Source: Auricularia sp. M13 (taxonomy: Eukaryota > Basidiomycota > Agaricomycetes > Auriculariales > Auriculariaceae). From it: a stretch of DNA of 64,000 nt. Within the stretch, counting starts at the first letter, position 1; each line of letters begins with the position of its first letter. A program made the translations under genes and the position numbers. The notes beneath the pieces were generated by a model. The model was not told the origin of the DNA. It worked only from the letters and a program-made list of their open reading frames with translations, and did not search any database. Positions 33,235 through 45,130 of the stretch are shown here, piece by piece. The stretch covers positions 7,564,001 to 7,628,000 of the forward strand of contig CM073193.1 in the NCBI GenBank assembly GCA_037042915.1, written 5' to 3'.

Positions 33235-35653
33235 CTAGGCTGTCGACCAGTACTCTACAGATGTCGCCGGGTTTACGGAGCTTGGGAAACGCTGATCGAA
33301 GACCGCGGCTTCGCCCTGTTCAATGGCATGCTCTCGCGAGTCTTCCAATGCTATCCAAAGCGACTGGTCCACTGGTTCATGATACGTGGCCGTATTCCAG
33401 CGTTCGGCTATGTTGCTGAGAATGTCCGCTGCCACTCGCTGGCATTTAAATGGTGCTTTGCAGCCTGCCTGTCTGTCGTCCGTGCAATTGCTGCACCAGC
33501 AGAGTCTCACGTCCTCGTGGTCCAGATCGTCGGGCTCCGCCAGCTCTTCCAAGTCTTCGACCGTTACGACTTCATGTCGCGTACGCAGGCACTTGAAAAT
33601 CTTTCTTTTGTCCTGAAGAGCGTCCTGGTGTAGTAGCGCTGGATGAGACCACACCATGACCGACTCTCTCATCTTGAGAGGTATAAAGGGGTCATCGGCG
33701 ACGACGTTGTACTTGCGCGCTGTGACTATCATCTGATGGAGGATAAAGGGCAGTCTGTCCTTGTTCGGTCTCCAGTCCTGGTAGAAGGGGTTTATTCGCT
33801 GGCCTCTCGCAATACGAATCTTGTGTTCATTGATCGTACGTGCGCGAAATATTCCGTCACTCAGGAAGGCCCAGATCGGTCTCGATTCCGAGGGTGCCAT
33901 GTATGCGCTGATCCAAGCGAGGTACTGTGCCTCGTTGCGCGCACCGACGTGTATGAGGTTCATGCCCCCGTCCTGTCTCGCTCGCCGCAGCGTGGCCATG
34001 TTAACTGGGTGGCGCTTCGCGTGGTTCCAGAAGAAAGAGAGGACAAGCTTGTCAAGCTGTTCCTCTATCCGCTTGGGCATTCCCTGCGCCGCCATGAGGT
34101 ACTGCGTCAGGCCGCCGACAACTACTTGTGCTATCCTCGCCCTCCCGCTCAGTGTTGGTGTGGATTTTTCCCATCTTTCCAGGGACGACTCTATCTTATC
34201 AATTATTAGCGACCACGTGTTCACATTTACCACCTTGTTCCCTGGCCAGGATCCCAGAATTCTGGTTGGTTCCCCATCCTTTGCTATTCGGATCTGTTGC
34301 GGGAATGCCGGAGCATCCTCATTCAGACGTCTCGTCGCGCACAGCTTCCCGCGGAAGGTCTCACTTCCCAGAGGGATTATTTCAGTCTTCTTGACGTTGA
34401 ACTTGGCGCCGGAGGCTAAGCACCAGGTCTCAGTGATTCCCCACAGAACCGCTGGCGAGTCTAATGCGCTCATGTAGACCGTAGTGTCGTCTGCATACAG
34501 TGTAGCGATTAATTTTTCTCGCAGTCCTTCGATCTCATACCCCTTGAGCGTTGAGTTTCTTAGCATTGCCGAGAGCGGCTCTATTGCTAGGTTGAAGAGG
34601 AGACACGAGAGCGGGTCCCCCTGACGTACGCCGCGTGTCACCGTAAAGCTGCGGCTCATGTGTCCATTGACCATGACGCTGGTCTTAGCGTTCCTGTACA
34701 GGTGGCCAACAACCTGGATGAACCTCTCTGGGAATCCGAAGGTACGTAGCACTTTGTGCATGTAATCGTGTCTGATTCGGTCGTAGGCCTTTTCTTGGTC
34801 TAGGGCTATGATCGCGCCGTTAGTCTCCATCGCTTCAGCATAGTCCATGATCAGAGACGAAATCTTCGTGTGGTCGGTGATGCTACGGCCCCGTACAAAA
34901 CCTGCTTGTGAGTCGTGTATAAGTCCCGGGCGAGTACTGCTAAACGAGAGGCTAGAGCTTTCGTGTAGACCTTGTAGTCCGTATTCAAAAGTGTTATTGG
35001 CCTATAGTTTGCGATATCTGATCTTTCACCTTTCTTATACAATGGGCAGAGCCAGCCTTCTGCGAAATCCGTGTGTGGGGCAATACCGTGTTCTTCTATG
35101 TCCGCGAAAGCCGCTGTCATCAATCTGATGATGTCGAACCATGGATCATGCGATTTTGACGACGTAGTATATTTGCGGTGGAGCTCTTTCCATAGTTCGT
35201 AGGTGAGACCATCATTCCCGGCTGCCTTCTCATTCTTCGAGACCCTCAGGGCATCCTCCACCTCGGAGTATTGGATTTCCTTCCCCATAGTGGCTTTCCC
35301 CTCGCGATCCACGCGCGGTACTATGTGGTCGAGTGTTTTCGCGATCGCCTCTGCGCGGTCCTGTTCCGCCACGTCTAGATCACGTAGCTGTATCTTCTCG
35401 TGGTAGTTCCTCGCTAATTCAGCCATTTGTTTGGAGTTCGTCACCTGCACATGTGGGTTGGCATCTGGATTCTGTAAATACGGAATGACTTCTCGTGGTT
35501 TTGGCTCCTTTACCCACCGGAACCAAGATTTACTCATGGTCTCGCCTTCCAGCCAGGACCTTGTCGCTCTATTTCGGAAGATCTTCAGGAAGTTCATCTC
35601 GTGGTCATACGCAATCCGGCGCTCTGCCTGGGTTAATTTGGCGCGTGCTGTGA
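33235..35653 (-). CDS. LINE ORF2 reverse transcriptase part
   Basis: Target-primed reverse transcriptase. Blocks in order: AAGNDGLTYELWKEL, CPLYKKGERSDIANYRPITLLN, SQAGFVRGRSI, IALDQEKAYDRI, TRGVRQGDPLSCLLFN, LYADDTTVYMS (YADD catalytic box) and a thumb region. One single-base frame change lies near 34925, just before the QAGFVRGRS block. The upstream end at 35653 is the target duplication of the KDZ transposon; the endonuclease half continues in the same codon phase at 49647. No catalytic residue is missing. Confidence 0.85.
35642..35653. repeat. 12-bp target duplication, left of KDZ element
   Basis: CGCGTGCTGTGA, identical to 49647-49658. Both copies fall in the LINE ORF2 frame at the same codon position. 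Confidence 0.85.
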
Positions 35654-35680
35654 TGTAGCCTAAGGCATCACTTTCTGGGG
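35654..35680 (+). repeat. KDZ left terminal inverted repeat
   Basis: 27-bp end beginning TGTAGCCTAAGG and finishing CACTTTCTGGGG; pairs with 49620-49646. Confidence 0.75.
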
Positions 35681-35962
35681 AGAGGCCCCTCACTACTCGG
35701 TGGCCCCTTCAAGCTGGGGCCCACATATGAGGGTACCCGATATTGAGGGCCCCAAGTACAAGGTGTACCCAATACTTGGGGGGCCCCACATTCGCGCACC
35801 TCACTGTCGTGAAGCCCCATCTTGAGCCCGCCGGACGCGGAACCAGAGCCCTTGTACTTACATGCCGGAACCAAGACAACGCCCCCCCCCCCCCCCGCGC
35901 AAAGTCTACTGAAAAAAGTACCTATCGTAAATACATTTTCTGGTAGGATCGGAAAACTAAGT
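35681..35962. repeat. KDZ left subterminal repeats
   Basis: Short repeated G/C blocks in both orientations (AGGCCCC, GGGGCCC, GAGGGTACCC, GGGCCCCAAGTAC, ACTTGGGGGGCCCC) and a run of 18 Cs near 35880-35897. Such arrays next to terminal repeats typically bind transposase. The matching array is at 49520-49619. Confidence 0.6.
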
Positions 35963-38900
35963 CTAAGAGCCCGATTTTCGTTCGGCAGAGAGACGGCACT
36001 CCCGGTTCCAAATTGCAAAGTAGGACTGCGTAAACAAGATTGCGTGGCGCTGAGTCATATAGCTGAGCGGGCGACGGATTCTGAGGAGACCTCGATTACC
36101 ACACTCTGCGGCGCTGGAGTTCACCCGGGCGAGTTCGGGGTCGTTCCTGTAGCTGCTGATCTTGCAACACTTCGAACAACGAGTATGGCCCTTGCCGTGA
36201 AATCCGTCGATAACAAATCGGGTGTTCTTGAAGAACTTCGGCTCGCGGAGCATGCAGTAATGAGCCAATGCGCACGCGAAATCGTAGACAACGGTCTTCG
36301 GTGGAGTAGCCCATCGAGTAAAGAGCGCCGAGAACACGTCGTTGCGCCCTTCGCCGGATGGAATGCAGTGGAACCCGAGGCATACGAGGTGCGGACACCA
36401 CGCGGCCATGATGCCGCCAGTCTGGCCCTCGATGCCGTACGCGCCGAAATACTTGGAGCACCCTATACCGCCCGCGCCAGTGTCCGTGATAACAGACCTG
36501 TCGACCTTCTTGTCGCCAGGTAGATGAGGATACTCTGGGCGAAGGCGAACCTGCGGACGGCCATAGAAGCAGCCTGTCTACGACGAATGAGTGTCATTCT
36601 CGTGACCGAGAGCACGAACGTACCTCCTCCCAACAATCTTCCCCCTCGACAGGTACGGCCGATTCGAAATCATGATCGCTGAGGCTGGCAGATACACGCA
36701 TTGCCCGTCCGCGAACAAATTGAACAAGGCCACGAAGAGACGCGGAATACGAGCCCGATTCCCGCCACTCCTGCTGGGCGACGGCACCGAGCGCGGGCAC
36801 AGCGCGACAAAGAACATCGGCGGCGATGGCCTCATTCTTCTCGAGACTCAGCAAGGCAACCCACGTCGGCGCGGGGGCAAACAGTAACACAGATTCGTAC
36901 GCAAGGACCTGCGCCCCGTGTTAGACGCAGACCGTAGGAGCAAAATACGACATACGACATACCTGATTCAACAACTCGAGATACGGCTTGCGACGGTCCT
37001 CGTCTGGTTCGTAATTCGGCGTTACGAAAACCTCGAACAGTGCACCCAACGACCAGTGGACGAGGCTCAACTCCTTCGCGATAGCAGGCAGACTCGCGCG
37101 CATCGCGCGATCCGCCAAATCGCGTTTCGAGACCCGCACATCAGTTGCACGGGCAGCGCCAACACCGTCCGCATCCGCATCGGGGACAGCCCGCCCACTG
37201 TCGTCGTCGTCGGGATCGTATGCTATCCCGTCCATGGCCGAGGAGTTGGTCTTGGTCAGGCCCTGGCGCCAGCGTACCGCCCTCTGGCCGCGCTGGCGAG
37301 CGAGACCCCACACAGCTGATACAGACTCGATTGGCGGTCTAACAGTATGACGAACAGGTGCTCCGGGGAGAATGGTCGTCGGCGGCGTCATCGTCACTGT
37401 GCAATGTTTCTTGTTGAAGCCTGCAGTGACACCATCGAAGATGACCGTCGCGGGATCGGGACCACACGTTGTACAGAGGAAGCTGTCCCCTAGTTGCTGG
37501 ATGCGGCGGAAAGAGAACCACGCCTTACGGAAAGAGTCGTCAGAAACGAATGCCACCGGGCTCTGCTGCTCGATGTAGGAACGCGCGATGACAGTGGCGT
37601 GCGCATGGAACGGAAACTCGTGAGCCGTGAACGACGATGTGAAGCCGTTCAGCAGTTCGTGAGTATAGATGCTGTGGTTGTTGAAGTTGAACAAGCCCAG
37701 CTCCTGCAAGTCGGGACCAGCAAAGACACGAGTGCGCGGACAAGACGAACAGTCCTGAACCTCTATGCGAGTCTTCCAGGCACGTTGAGATCCATATACC
37801 GTGCACGGCATGGTGCGCACAGACGCACTCCTCGGACCAACAGATCCACAGCAACATCGCGCCTCGCCCGTGATGACGAGGATATCCGGTATAGGAGACA
37901 CCAGAGCAAAGGTCGGCGCGGTGTCGCTCGGTAGTCGACACCAAGCAGGGGGACCGACAGGCAAGCCCGAGACGCTGCGTTCCTCGAGCTTCTCTTCGCC
38001 ACTGCGCGCATTGACTGCGCTCGTCGTCAACACTTTGATGCCCAGACAAAGATAAGACGTACTTTTCTGACGCTCAGCCTGGATCGACTGCTCGACAACC
38101 TGCTCCTCCGTGAGCGGTGCTTCGCCCACTCCAGCCGGTGTTCCTGGGATTTCATCTGCGGCGTGGGCCTGCTCTCCAGCTCGAACCCAACGGCGAATCC
38201 TGCCAATATGTTGGCAATTGGTGGACCGGTCGCGGCTACACGCCCAAGCACCTGAATCGCAAGATGGACCGACGAGCGTAACGATCGCCGGAGGTCCGTC
38301 CTTTGATATCATAGCGAAGGTTCTTTGAGGTTGACCGCTGTCCGACTCGGCACAGGTCTCGAGCGGCACGAAGTCACAATCATCTGCGTCGAAACTATTT
38401 AGCATGAACACCTCTCGATCAACTCCAGGACGCTCACGTTGTTCGCACAGCACCGCGAATGGTGGAGGCTCCGAGTCCGTTACGACACGGGTATGCACGC
38501 ACGCACTTCCGGCTTTGAAGTCAGGGCAGGTGCAGTAGTGCTTGACGGTACCGTCCAGCTCTCGTTCGGCTTGTACGACGACCCAGCCATGTATGCCGGG
38601 ATGGACGTGACATTTATTGAAGTCGTAAATTTGAGCCACCCAGAATTTCCGGTCCAGCTGCACGAAGACCACAGCTTGCTCGTCTACCAAGTCACGATAC
38701 ATGGGATAGAGATCGTTGTGGTAGGCACGGAGTGAACGGGGTCAAGAGATGGAATAAGCCGAATACATCCGGTGAGTACATGGATCCGAAACCAGCCTGC
38801 CACATCGTTGACGGGCACACGCGACGCGGACGGGACCACTCTGCGCACAGTGGGACGTGGCGATCCCTGAGGAGCAGCGTCGTGTAGCATTCCCATAGCA

Positions 38901-39124
38901 CGACCTTTAACGGGAGACGTTGGCACCTCCTGCGCATGGTCCACTCCAGCTGCCGCCGTCAGCGGCACCTGAGATGGCCTGCTCGACCCTGCTGCAGGTG
39001 CCCGAGCCTTCTTACTGGCACTCTGTGCCAGCAAAATTTCATTCTCTTCGTCTTCTTCTATCACACGTCTTTTTTTTCCACGACCTCTGGGCGGCAGGGC
39101 GTCACGGAACATGGGGCCCAGCAC
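35963..39124 (-). CDS. KDZ transposase with SWIM finger and Cys cluster
   Basis: Nuclear DDE-type transposase. ATG at 39124 starts MLGPMFRDALPPRGRGKKRR (basic, nuclear-localisation-like) and a disordered acidic stretch. The next exon (about 38690-36921) holds a SWIM zinc finger (CTCPDFKAGSACVH, CxCxnCxH), then a Cys-rich cluster (ARCCCGSVG, VQDCSSCP) and the family block LGLFNFNNHSIYTHELLNGF, FVSDDSFRKAWFSF, CTTCGPDPATVIFDGVT. Further exons give GCFYGRPQVRLRPEYPHLPG, VITDTGAGGIGC, KTVVYDFACALAHYCMLREP, FFKNTRFVIDGFHGKGHTRCSKC and NSSAAECGNRGLLRIRRPL followed by YMTQRHAILF. The Asp residues in the TDTG and YDFAC blocks and the Glu of SSAAE are the likely catalytic triad. Stop at 35963. Exon joins are approximate. 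Confidence 0.83.
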
Positions 39125-39200
39125 TACACGGTCACAATCGTGAAAGCGTGTTGGCCAAGCTCCAGTGCCCGACGGTCACAATCGTGAAAGCGTCGGGCAG
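39125..39200. promoter_or_regulatory. Paired operator-like repeats upstream of transposase
   Basis: Two identical 20-mers, CGGTCACAATCGTGAAAGCG, at 39129-39148 and 39173-39192, immediately upstream of the transposase ATG (39124). The core TCACAATCGTGA is nearly palindromic. The second copy is framed by GCCCGAC and GTCGGGC, giving a hairpin. Inverted diverged copies lie at 39572-39590 and near 39617-39630. They may be transposase binding sites for autoregulation. Confidence 0.65.
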
Positions 39201-40336
39201 CGAGTGGAGGACGCGGGACAGAAGCGCGGCTAGAAAAAAAAATAGTCAATGAGCAAGTCCGGGCGCGACGACGCGCCCGGACGTCAACGAGTGGACTCAC
39301 CTGGAGGCCACGGCGGTCTAGACGACCAGCCAGTCAGCGCGCACGAACAGAAATAAAAGGAAAAGAAAAAGAAAACGCACTTGGTGGTCGTCGTCGTCGA
39401 CGACGATGACGTGCGGCCCTGCGCTGGCGGAAGCGCGCGGTGTGGGAAGAAGGAAAGAGTGTGGCGGGACTTGGAACACCGCTCGCGCTCAAGTCCGTTT
39501 CAAAGTCCGCAGCAGGCAATAGCCGGCGGCGGGGTTCCAAATGCCCCCCACCTCTCTCTCTCCGCCGCCCGCCTTCACGACTGTGACCGGGCAGCAGCGA
39601 GTACCGCGCCGCGCATTTGCACGATTGTGCCTGCGTGGTAGGTGCTCGTGAGGGGGAGGGGTCACACCTAATGATTTTGTAAAGCGCGGCTCCGGCCCAG
39701 CGCCCATCTCTAGATACGTCGTCGCCCACAGTGTGCTCAGTGTTCGTGTGTTTTTTTTGCCCGGTGCATATCTTGGTCAGTGTGTTTCTTGTCGTCAAAT
39801 CCTGCCTGCCAGTGTTCTTCCCTCCTCTCCTCGCCGTCCACGCCAACTCTCTGTCGCCTTCCTCTCTCGCTCGTCGTCCTGCTCGTCGCACCCTCTCATC
39901 CGCCGCTCTCCACCGCTCTTCTTCGCTTTGCTAACTATTTGTATCCTGTGTTTTGTTGTCTGCGCTTGAACGTTGGTTTTTTTCTCTGGGTCTTGAACTT
40001 CGTCTGGTGTGATAAAAACAATTACCCAAAGGTGAGGTCGCGTGAGAAAAATGAGAAAATCTTTTTTTAAGTTGTATCTGTTTCAGTGTCTATCTCCTGC
40101 TGGGCGTTACAGGCCGTGCTCGCCGCCTCAAGTAAGGGGCGTCGAGGACGGTCGTGACGAATGCACGTCGCCGTGAACCCGAAAGGTGTGTACTTCGTCT
40201 TCTGCGTTGAAGTGAATTAAGGAGTCGAGCACAGCAGTAGTCTAAATTATTGGCCGCGCTCGTCGCCCAGAACCGTGGCGCCGTGGACGGCCGTGACAAA
40301 GACGAGGCCCGAACTACAATGAAGACCAGTACTGCT
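39201..40336. other. KDZ internal non-coding region
   Basis: 1.1 kb between the transposase and accessory gene A. It contains the inverted operator-like copies (39572-39590, 39617-39630), pyrimidine-rich stretches (39680-40000) and T runs. A 185-codon minus-strand frame (39334-39891) is Arg-rich and motif-free and I do not call it a gene. Confidence 0.45.
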
Positions 40337-41633
40337 CTACTTTCCAGGCACGTACTTCGCCTCCATCATGTGGAGCCGCGCGCGAAGCATCACATTCGCC
40401 TCGTTCAACTTCTCGTTCCTCTCCTTGACGTCGGCGTTCTCCTTGCGCAGCGCGTGCACCTCCTCCTCGTAGGCCTTGTTTTTCTTCTCCACCTCCTTCG
40501 TGTATTGCTCACGGAATGGCCTCAGTTTCTCCATGATGGTCGTCCTCACCTCTCCAATCAGCTCCGGCACGTCACTCTCAACCTGCTCGGAGTGCCACGT
40601 GCGCATAATACCAGAGCCTGTGCGTGGAAGGAAAACGCAAATTGCCCAGCCGTTGGCACGAGAGGCGAGCGTATCGGCCTTCTGCGCCACGGCCTGGAAC
40701 ATACGAGGGATGCGCTTCGCCTTCTCTGCTTGTGTCGGGTATTCGGCCTTGCGAAGGATGTTGCGCTCGAGATCTGGCCCATGTGAGTGAGGGAAGTACA
40801 AAAGTCAGGATTAATACTCACCGAGGGGCAGAATGCCGCGCGAAGTTGCCTTCCACCCGTTCTTCAGGCGATACGTTGGACGCTTGGGCTTGCTCACGGG
40901 CTTCTTGGACTTGTCGGTGTCGGCTTTGATCGTCGCAGTGTCGGGCTCCGTTGGTGTGCCGTTCGTCGCGTCGTGGGAAATGTCGACATCCATGTCTTGC
41001 GTGTCGCATCCGTGAGGTGCCTCGGTGGCCGTGGCGGGCGCGTTGTCCTGCTCGTCGGCGACCTTCAGGCCCTCCTCGTCCTCGTCATCACTGTCGTGGG
41101 CAATGTCGGCGGGCAGAAAGTCTTGAAGAGTCTTGCCGTCGGGGAGCTCGAGGCCGGCGGCTTCGAGTGCGGCCATGATTTGCTCGGCATCGACCTCACC
41201 GTCGTTCTCGTCGATGGCGAGTCCGACTTCGCGATCGATGCGCTGTGACTGGATGTCGGTATGGGCAGCGAGCACCGTCTCCTCAATCGCAGCCGCCTTG
41301 GCAGCGAGGGCCGATGGCCCGTTCTTTCCGTTCTGCGACTTGTCAGCTCGCGTTTCATACGTCTTCAACGTTCGGGAACGTACTGCACATGCCGTGGCTG
41401 CGTGTCCCTTCATGGGCGCGCCGCAACTCTTGCACTTGGGTGATTTGCGGACAGACGGCGGCTTTGTGGGAGCGGTCGTGTCGGTCGTGCCAGTCGAGGT
41501 GCGCGTGCTGCGCGTGCCGTGCGCTTTGTGCGACGGCTGCGGCGGAGCATTCTCCTCTGAGACCCAGGTGAGCAGGCACGGCGTTCACAGACGAACGAGA
41601 CGACGACTGACTGTTCTTCTTGCTGCGGGCCAT
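40337..41633 (-). CDS. KDZ accessory protein A: zinc knuckle plus coiled coil
   Basis: ATG at 41633 (MARSKKNSQSSSRSSV). After a short intron, exon 2 is Thr/Ser/Pro-rich and then carries KCKSCGAPMKGHAATAC, a zinc-knuckle-like C-x2-C-x6-H-x4-C. An acidic, Asp-rich middle (EVDAEQIMAALEAAGLELPD, HDSDDEDEEG) precedes a basic stretch (KSKKPVSKPKRPTYRLKNGW). The last exon (about 40775-40337) has ANGWAICVFLPRTGSGIM and ends in a strong coiled coil (EVEKKNKAYEEEVHALRKEN). About 400 residues. The mixture of knuckle, NLS and coiled coil suggests a DNA- or chromatin-associated partner of the transposase, but no family is recognised. Confidence 0.65.
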
Positions 41634-42413
41634 GCGGTTGCAGTCGAAGCCGAGGGAATTGGGAAGACTGTTGAGGGCGTTCCAGAGAGTATTCCGGGGC
41701 CCCTTATAATGCACTGGGCCATGTAGACGCCCGTCGGCGTAGTGTCTGGCCCCGTTCGGGCAGAAGTTGGCATGAGTCTTCTGCGAGTGATTGGCGTCGA
41801 GGCTTCTCGAGTGATAGGCGTTAGAGATTCTGCTTGAAGACTTGGCGCTTCGAGAGCCTGGCCGTCATGCTCCTGTTCCAATGTGCAATGGGAACTTCAG
41901 CTGATCCACGCACCGGCGCAGGGTCTGCAGTTATGTGTCTGCATAAACTGGCCACCTGGAGGACATTGAGTTAATGCCCATGTAAGCTAAGTCTGTTCCC
42001 AAGTGGTGATGGGCACTTACGTTGTGTTGTACAGCCCTCGTCTGACAGCCGTGTGAATTCTTCGCATGATGCGGGTGGCAAGCGCACAGACTGGAGGACT
42101 GCTCACCCAGGCGTTTGAGCTGGACTGTGCCCTCGCTATTCGTAGTCTGTTGTCGCGCCGATGCATTGTCCTCGTTGTGTCAGACTTGGTATGCATGTTC
42201 CGTATCGAGGTGTGGCAATTGTCGACTGACACCTTCGCAGTCATTTGATCATGGCTGTGTTCTTCGCTCGCGTGCTGAACCACTTTCACACATGCACATG
42301 GTCAGCATGTCTGACGATGCGCAATCCCGGATTATACGGATATCCTATTGTCTCGTAGGCAGGAACGCGTCTCGTCTGTCGAATCCTCTCAGCCCAGTCT
42401 CGTCAAGCCTCCA
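41634..42413. other. KDZ divergent intergenic region
   Basis: 780 bases between accessory genes A (minus) and B (plus). Short frames only. An upstream coding exon of gene B starting at ATG 42307 and joined at the TCGTAG acceptor (about 42359) is possible but unproven. Confidence 0.4.
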
Positions 42414-43949
42414 ATGTTCGCAAACCGCCGCACCGTGTCGTCTCCGCTGGCTCGCAAGGCCATGTCCTCGTCGCGTCAAACAGCACAGAAGCCCAAGACA
42501 CGCTCTGTTTCAGCTCGCGGCAAGAACGCCGTTCCCAGTCCCTCGGAGCAGCTCGACATGGCCGACATCGCGCATCAGCACTCCCTCCGTGACTGCATGA
42601 CTGCGTATATCGAGCTCAGGCGTTCGACTCACCCCGAGGAGTTCGCGAAGGATCCTACTCATCAGCCGACATACATCTGTGGCCCTTGGGAGCCCAAGCT
42701 CGTCTTGCGCAATGTTCGGCCGCCAATTTGGGAGCAACTCATGTGCCCGCAGTGCGGCAGCACTTCGCCCTCACTATACACGTTCACTGGGCGTCAAGAT
42801 CCGGGCTGCACTTGGGTGAAGGTGCGTATCGCTGTTGCGCCGTCGTCTCGTCCGAGATTGAGCATGTTGCAGTGCTCGCAGTGCAACCAGGTCGAGAATA
42901 CTCCAGGCACCGCGAAGTCCTCGGGCGACATTACGAAGACCCCGCGAAGCGTCGACTCTCATGGGCCATTTGCCGTATACGATAGCAACAAGTGTGAGTT
43001 GCGTGTATGGGTGACTAGGCTGGCCTCAGAGCGCGAGGCCGAAGTAGGTGCGCGCGCTTCCTTTCCATTGGTGCATAGTACTCATTATTTGACAGAGGCT
43101 GTCAAAGCCCGCGGGTCACGCACACCGTCAGGATCCAATCCAGCGACGATCCGCAGAGCAAGCGCTGCGCGCGCGCCGCGCACTCCATTGCGTCGTCCCC
43201 GCAAGCCTTCCTCGGCGGCTACCAGCGGCTTCTTCTCTGACGACGCGGACGATGACGGCAAAAGCGCGGACAAGGACGGCAACGACTCCGAGTTCACCGA
43301 CACCGAGTCAGACGCATTCCGCCAGTTGATGGCGCGCTCTCGTGGCCCACTCGCGGACCCTCCTCGCAACAACAAGCAGCGCCGCAGCAATGCAGCGGGA
43401 AAACGCGCGGTGTGCGGCCTCGTCGAAGACTCCATCGCCGCCGCCACAGTCTGACACGCAGGCCCAGCAGCGCGTCGTTGCCAACGTTCCACTATCTCGC
43501 ACCTTCGCGTTCAAAACTCGCGAGGTACAGGTCTCAGTTGAACTCATGGTGAGTTGCCGTTAAGCATCTCTGCATCGGCTCGAGTTCAAACGTCGCAGAA
43601 TCGCTCGTATCGCACGGTCAAGGTTGCTATCACCGACAACAAGTTGACGTGGGCCGTTCTCAAGTGCTCTCTCTCCAGTCTCTTCGTCGACGATTCCGTT
43701 GGTCTTGAAGTCTTTGACACCGTCGGCAACCAGTGGCGCCGGTTTGGCCTTGGCACCCAGCTTGGTGTGCACGTCTCGTCGAATACCATCGTTGCACGCG
43801 TCGTGCATGGTTGGGCTCTCTCACTGGAAGTCATCGAGATCCCCTCCACAACGGAGGATGAGAAACCTTCCAAGGTCGGGGATAAACGCTATTACCCCAA
43901 GCCGCTGACTTTCATCACCAAGTCCAATAAGCGGGCAAAGCACCTTTAA
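42414..43949 (+). CDS. KDZ accessory protein B: zinc-ribbon protein
   Basis: First ordinary ATG at 42414 (MFANRRTVSSPLARK). A disordered basic N-terminus leads to a domain with YICGPWEPKLVLRNVRPPIW, then paired cysteines LMCPQCGSTSPSLYTFTGR and LQCSQCNQV spaced like a zinc ribbon. A Ser/Arg/Asp-rich linker follows, and a C-terminal domain (TREVQVSVELM, then after a 44-base intron NRSYRTVKVAITDNKLTWAVLK, SLFVDDSVGLEVFDTVGNQW) ends with KSNKRAKHL at 43949. Near 43410 the frame must shift between the linker and SKTPSPPPQSDTQAQ, by a small intron or a single-base break. No known family; position inside the KDZ element and its Cys pairs suggest nucleic-acid binding. Confidence 0.6.
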
Positions 43950-45130
43950 TTCCTTTTCCTATTCCCGAGTTTTTGTTTCTTGATAGAGTTCGCGTCCTCG
44001 AGTTATTCGCATAGTCTGAATTGGATTCTCGTATTCGCCCGTTTTGGCTTTGTCACATCAACCGGCTGCACTCAGGACAATCCCGGATAGTCTAATCGCG
44101 AGATCCGACGATCCAAGATATCGGATCGCCGGATCCTGCGATCTATCCTGCCGGATTATCGTTTGCGCAGCGTCGTCCGCAGCCGTCACCACTGGCCAAT
44201 TTCATTGCTTATGCGTTGCACCGGACTCCACTTCACTCCTGCGTCACTTTCGCGGTGCTCTTGCTTCAGAGTCTCAAGGCGCTCTATCCCGTTGCATGAG
44301 ATCTTTACGGGCTCTTCATATCTGGCTATTTGATTACGTCGAAGAACAGCCTGCACTATGTCCGAACTGTACAATTTCATCATGAAACGGTCTACATTGT
44401 GAGTATTCTTTGTGAGGTTTACGCTCAGAGCTAACCTGCACCCCGGTCGAAAGGTCTATTGCACTATGTCTGAACTGTACAATTCCATCCTGAAACGTCA
44501 AATTTGTGAGTATGCACCTGATAGTTCTGCGCTCAAAGTACTCACGTCTTTGAATTCGACGACCTGATTATCCGTCTCAGGAGCAGCACCTCGCGCACCG
44601 CAATGCTCACTGACGACTCGCGCTATTCGATTCTGCAATCGCGCCAAGTTCCTGGTCGCACGCCGAGTAGCCGGTTCGTAACTGTGCAGGTGTCGGAGCA
44701 CCGGCGTCAGATCGATCAACCGGCCAATCCCGCGTCCGTCTTGCATCTTGTCTTCCGACCGCGACCACCCAATTCTCTCCCCCATTCCCATCCACCAGCT
44801 TCGTGGCGGAGGGACTCTGCGATTGCAGCTCCCTCTGGACGTCGTTGGATCTTGGTGGCGCCGCTATTGTACGATTGTACCTAGTGGTGGACCAGCTCTC
44901 CTGATCGCCCGCTTATACTCCCCTGATCGCCCGCCTATCGTCGACGGATCACGATGTCGGCCAAGGCGTGCGTGTCGTCAGGCTGATCGTGCAAGATCGC
45001 TGTGCTGATCATGCATTACCAGTGCCACGTCCCGCGCCAACGCGACCCGCAAGCAGACTCGCGGCGCTCGCGCGCGTCTGCCATTGCAGCGCGAGCATCA
45101 AAGCCAGTGCGTAGTCGTCGATGCCATACC
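43950..45130. other. KDZ internal region with tandem duplication
   Basis: About 1.2 kb between accessory genes B and C. It holds the near-duplicate segments listed separately and several short frames that may include unresolved 5' exons of gene C (a donor-like GTGAGT occurs in both duplicate copies). Confidence 0.4.
44354..44515 (+). repeat. Diverged direct duplication, 107-bp period
   Basis: GCACTATGTCCGAACTGTAC with TTCATC(A)TGAAACG downstream occurs at about 44355-44405 and again at about 44462-44512 as GCACTATGTCTGAACTGTAC, each followed by TTGTGAGTAT, a splice-donor-like sequence. Identity is about 85-90% over 50 bases. Confidence 0.7.

Noticed and set aside
39334-39891. 185-codon minus-strand frame inside the KDZ element
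   Set aside because: Arg-rich and motif-free; overlaps the region carrying the inverted regulatory repeats.
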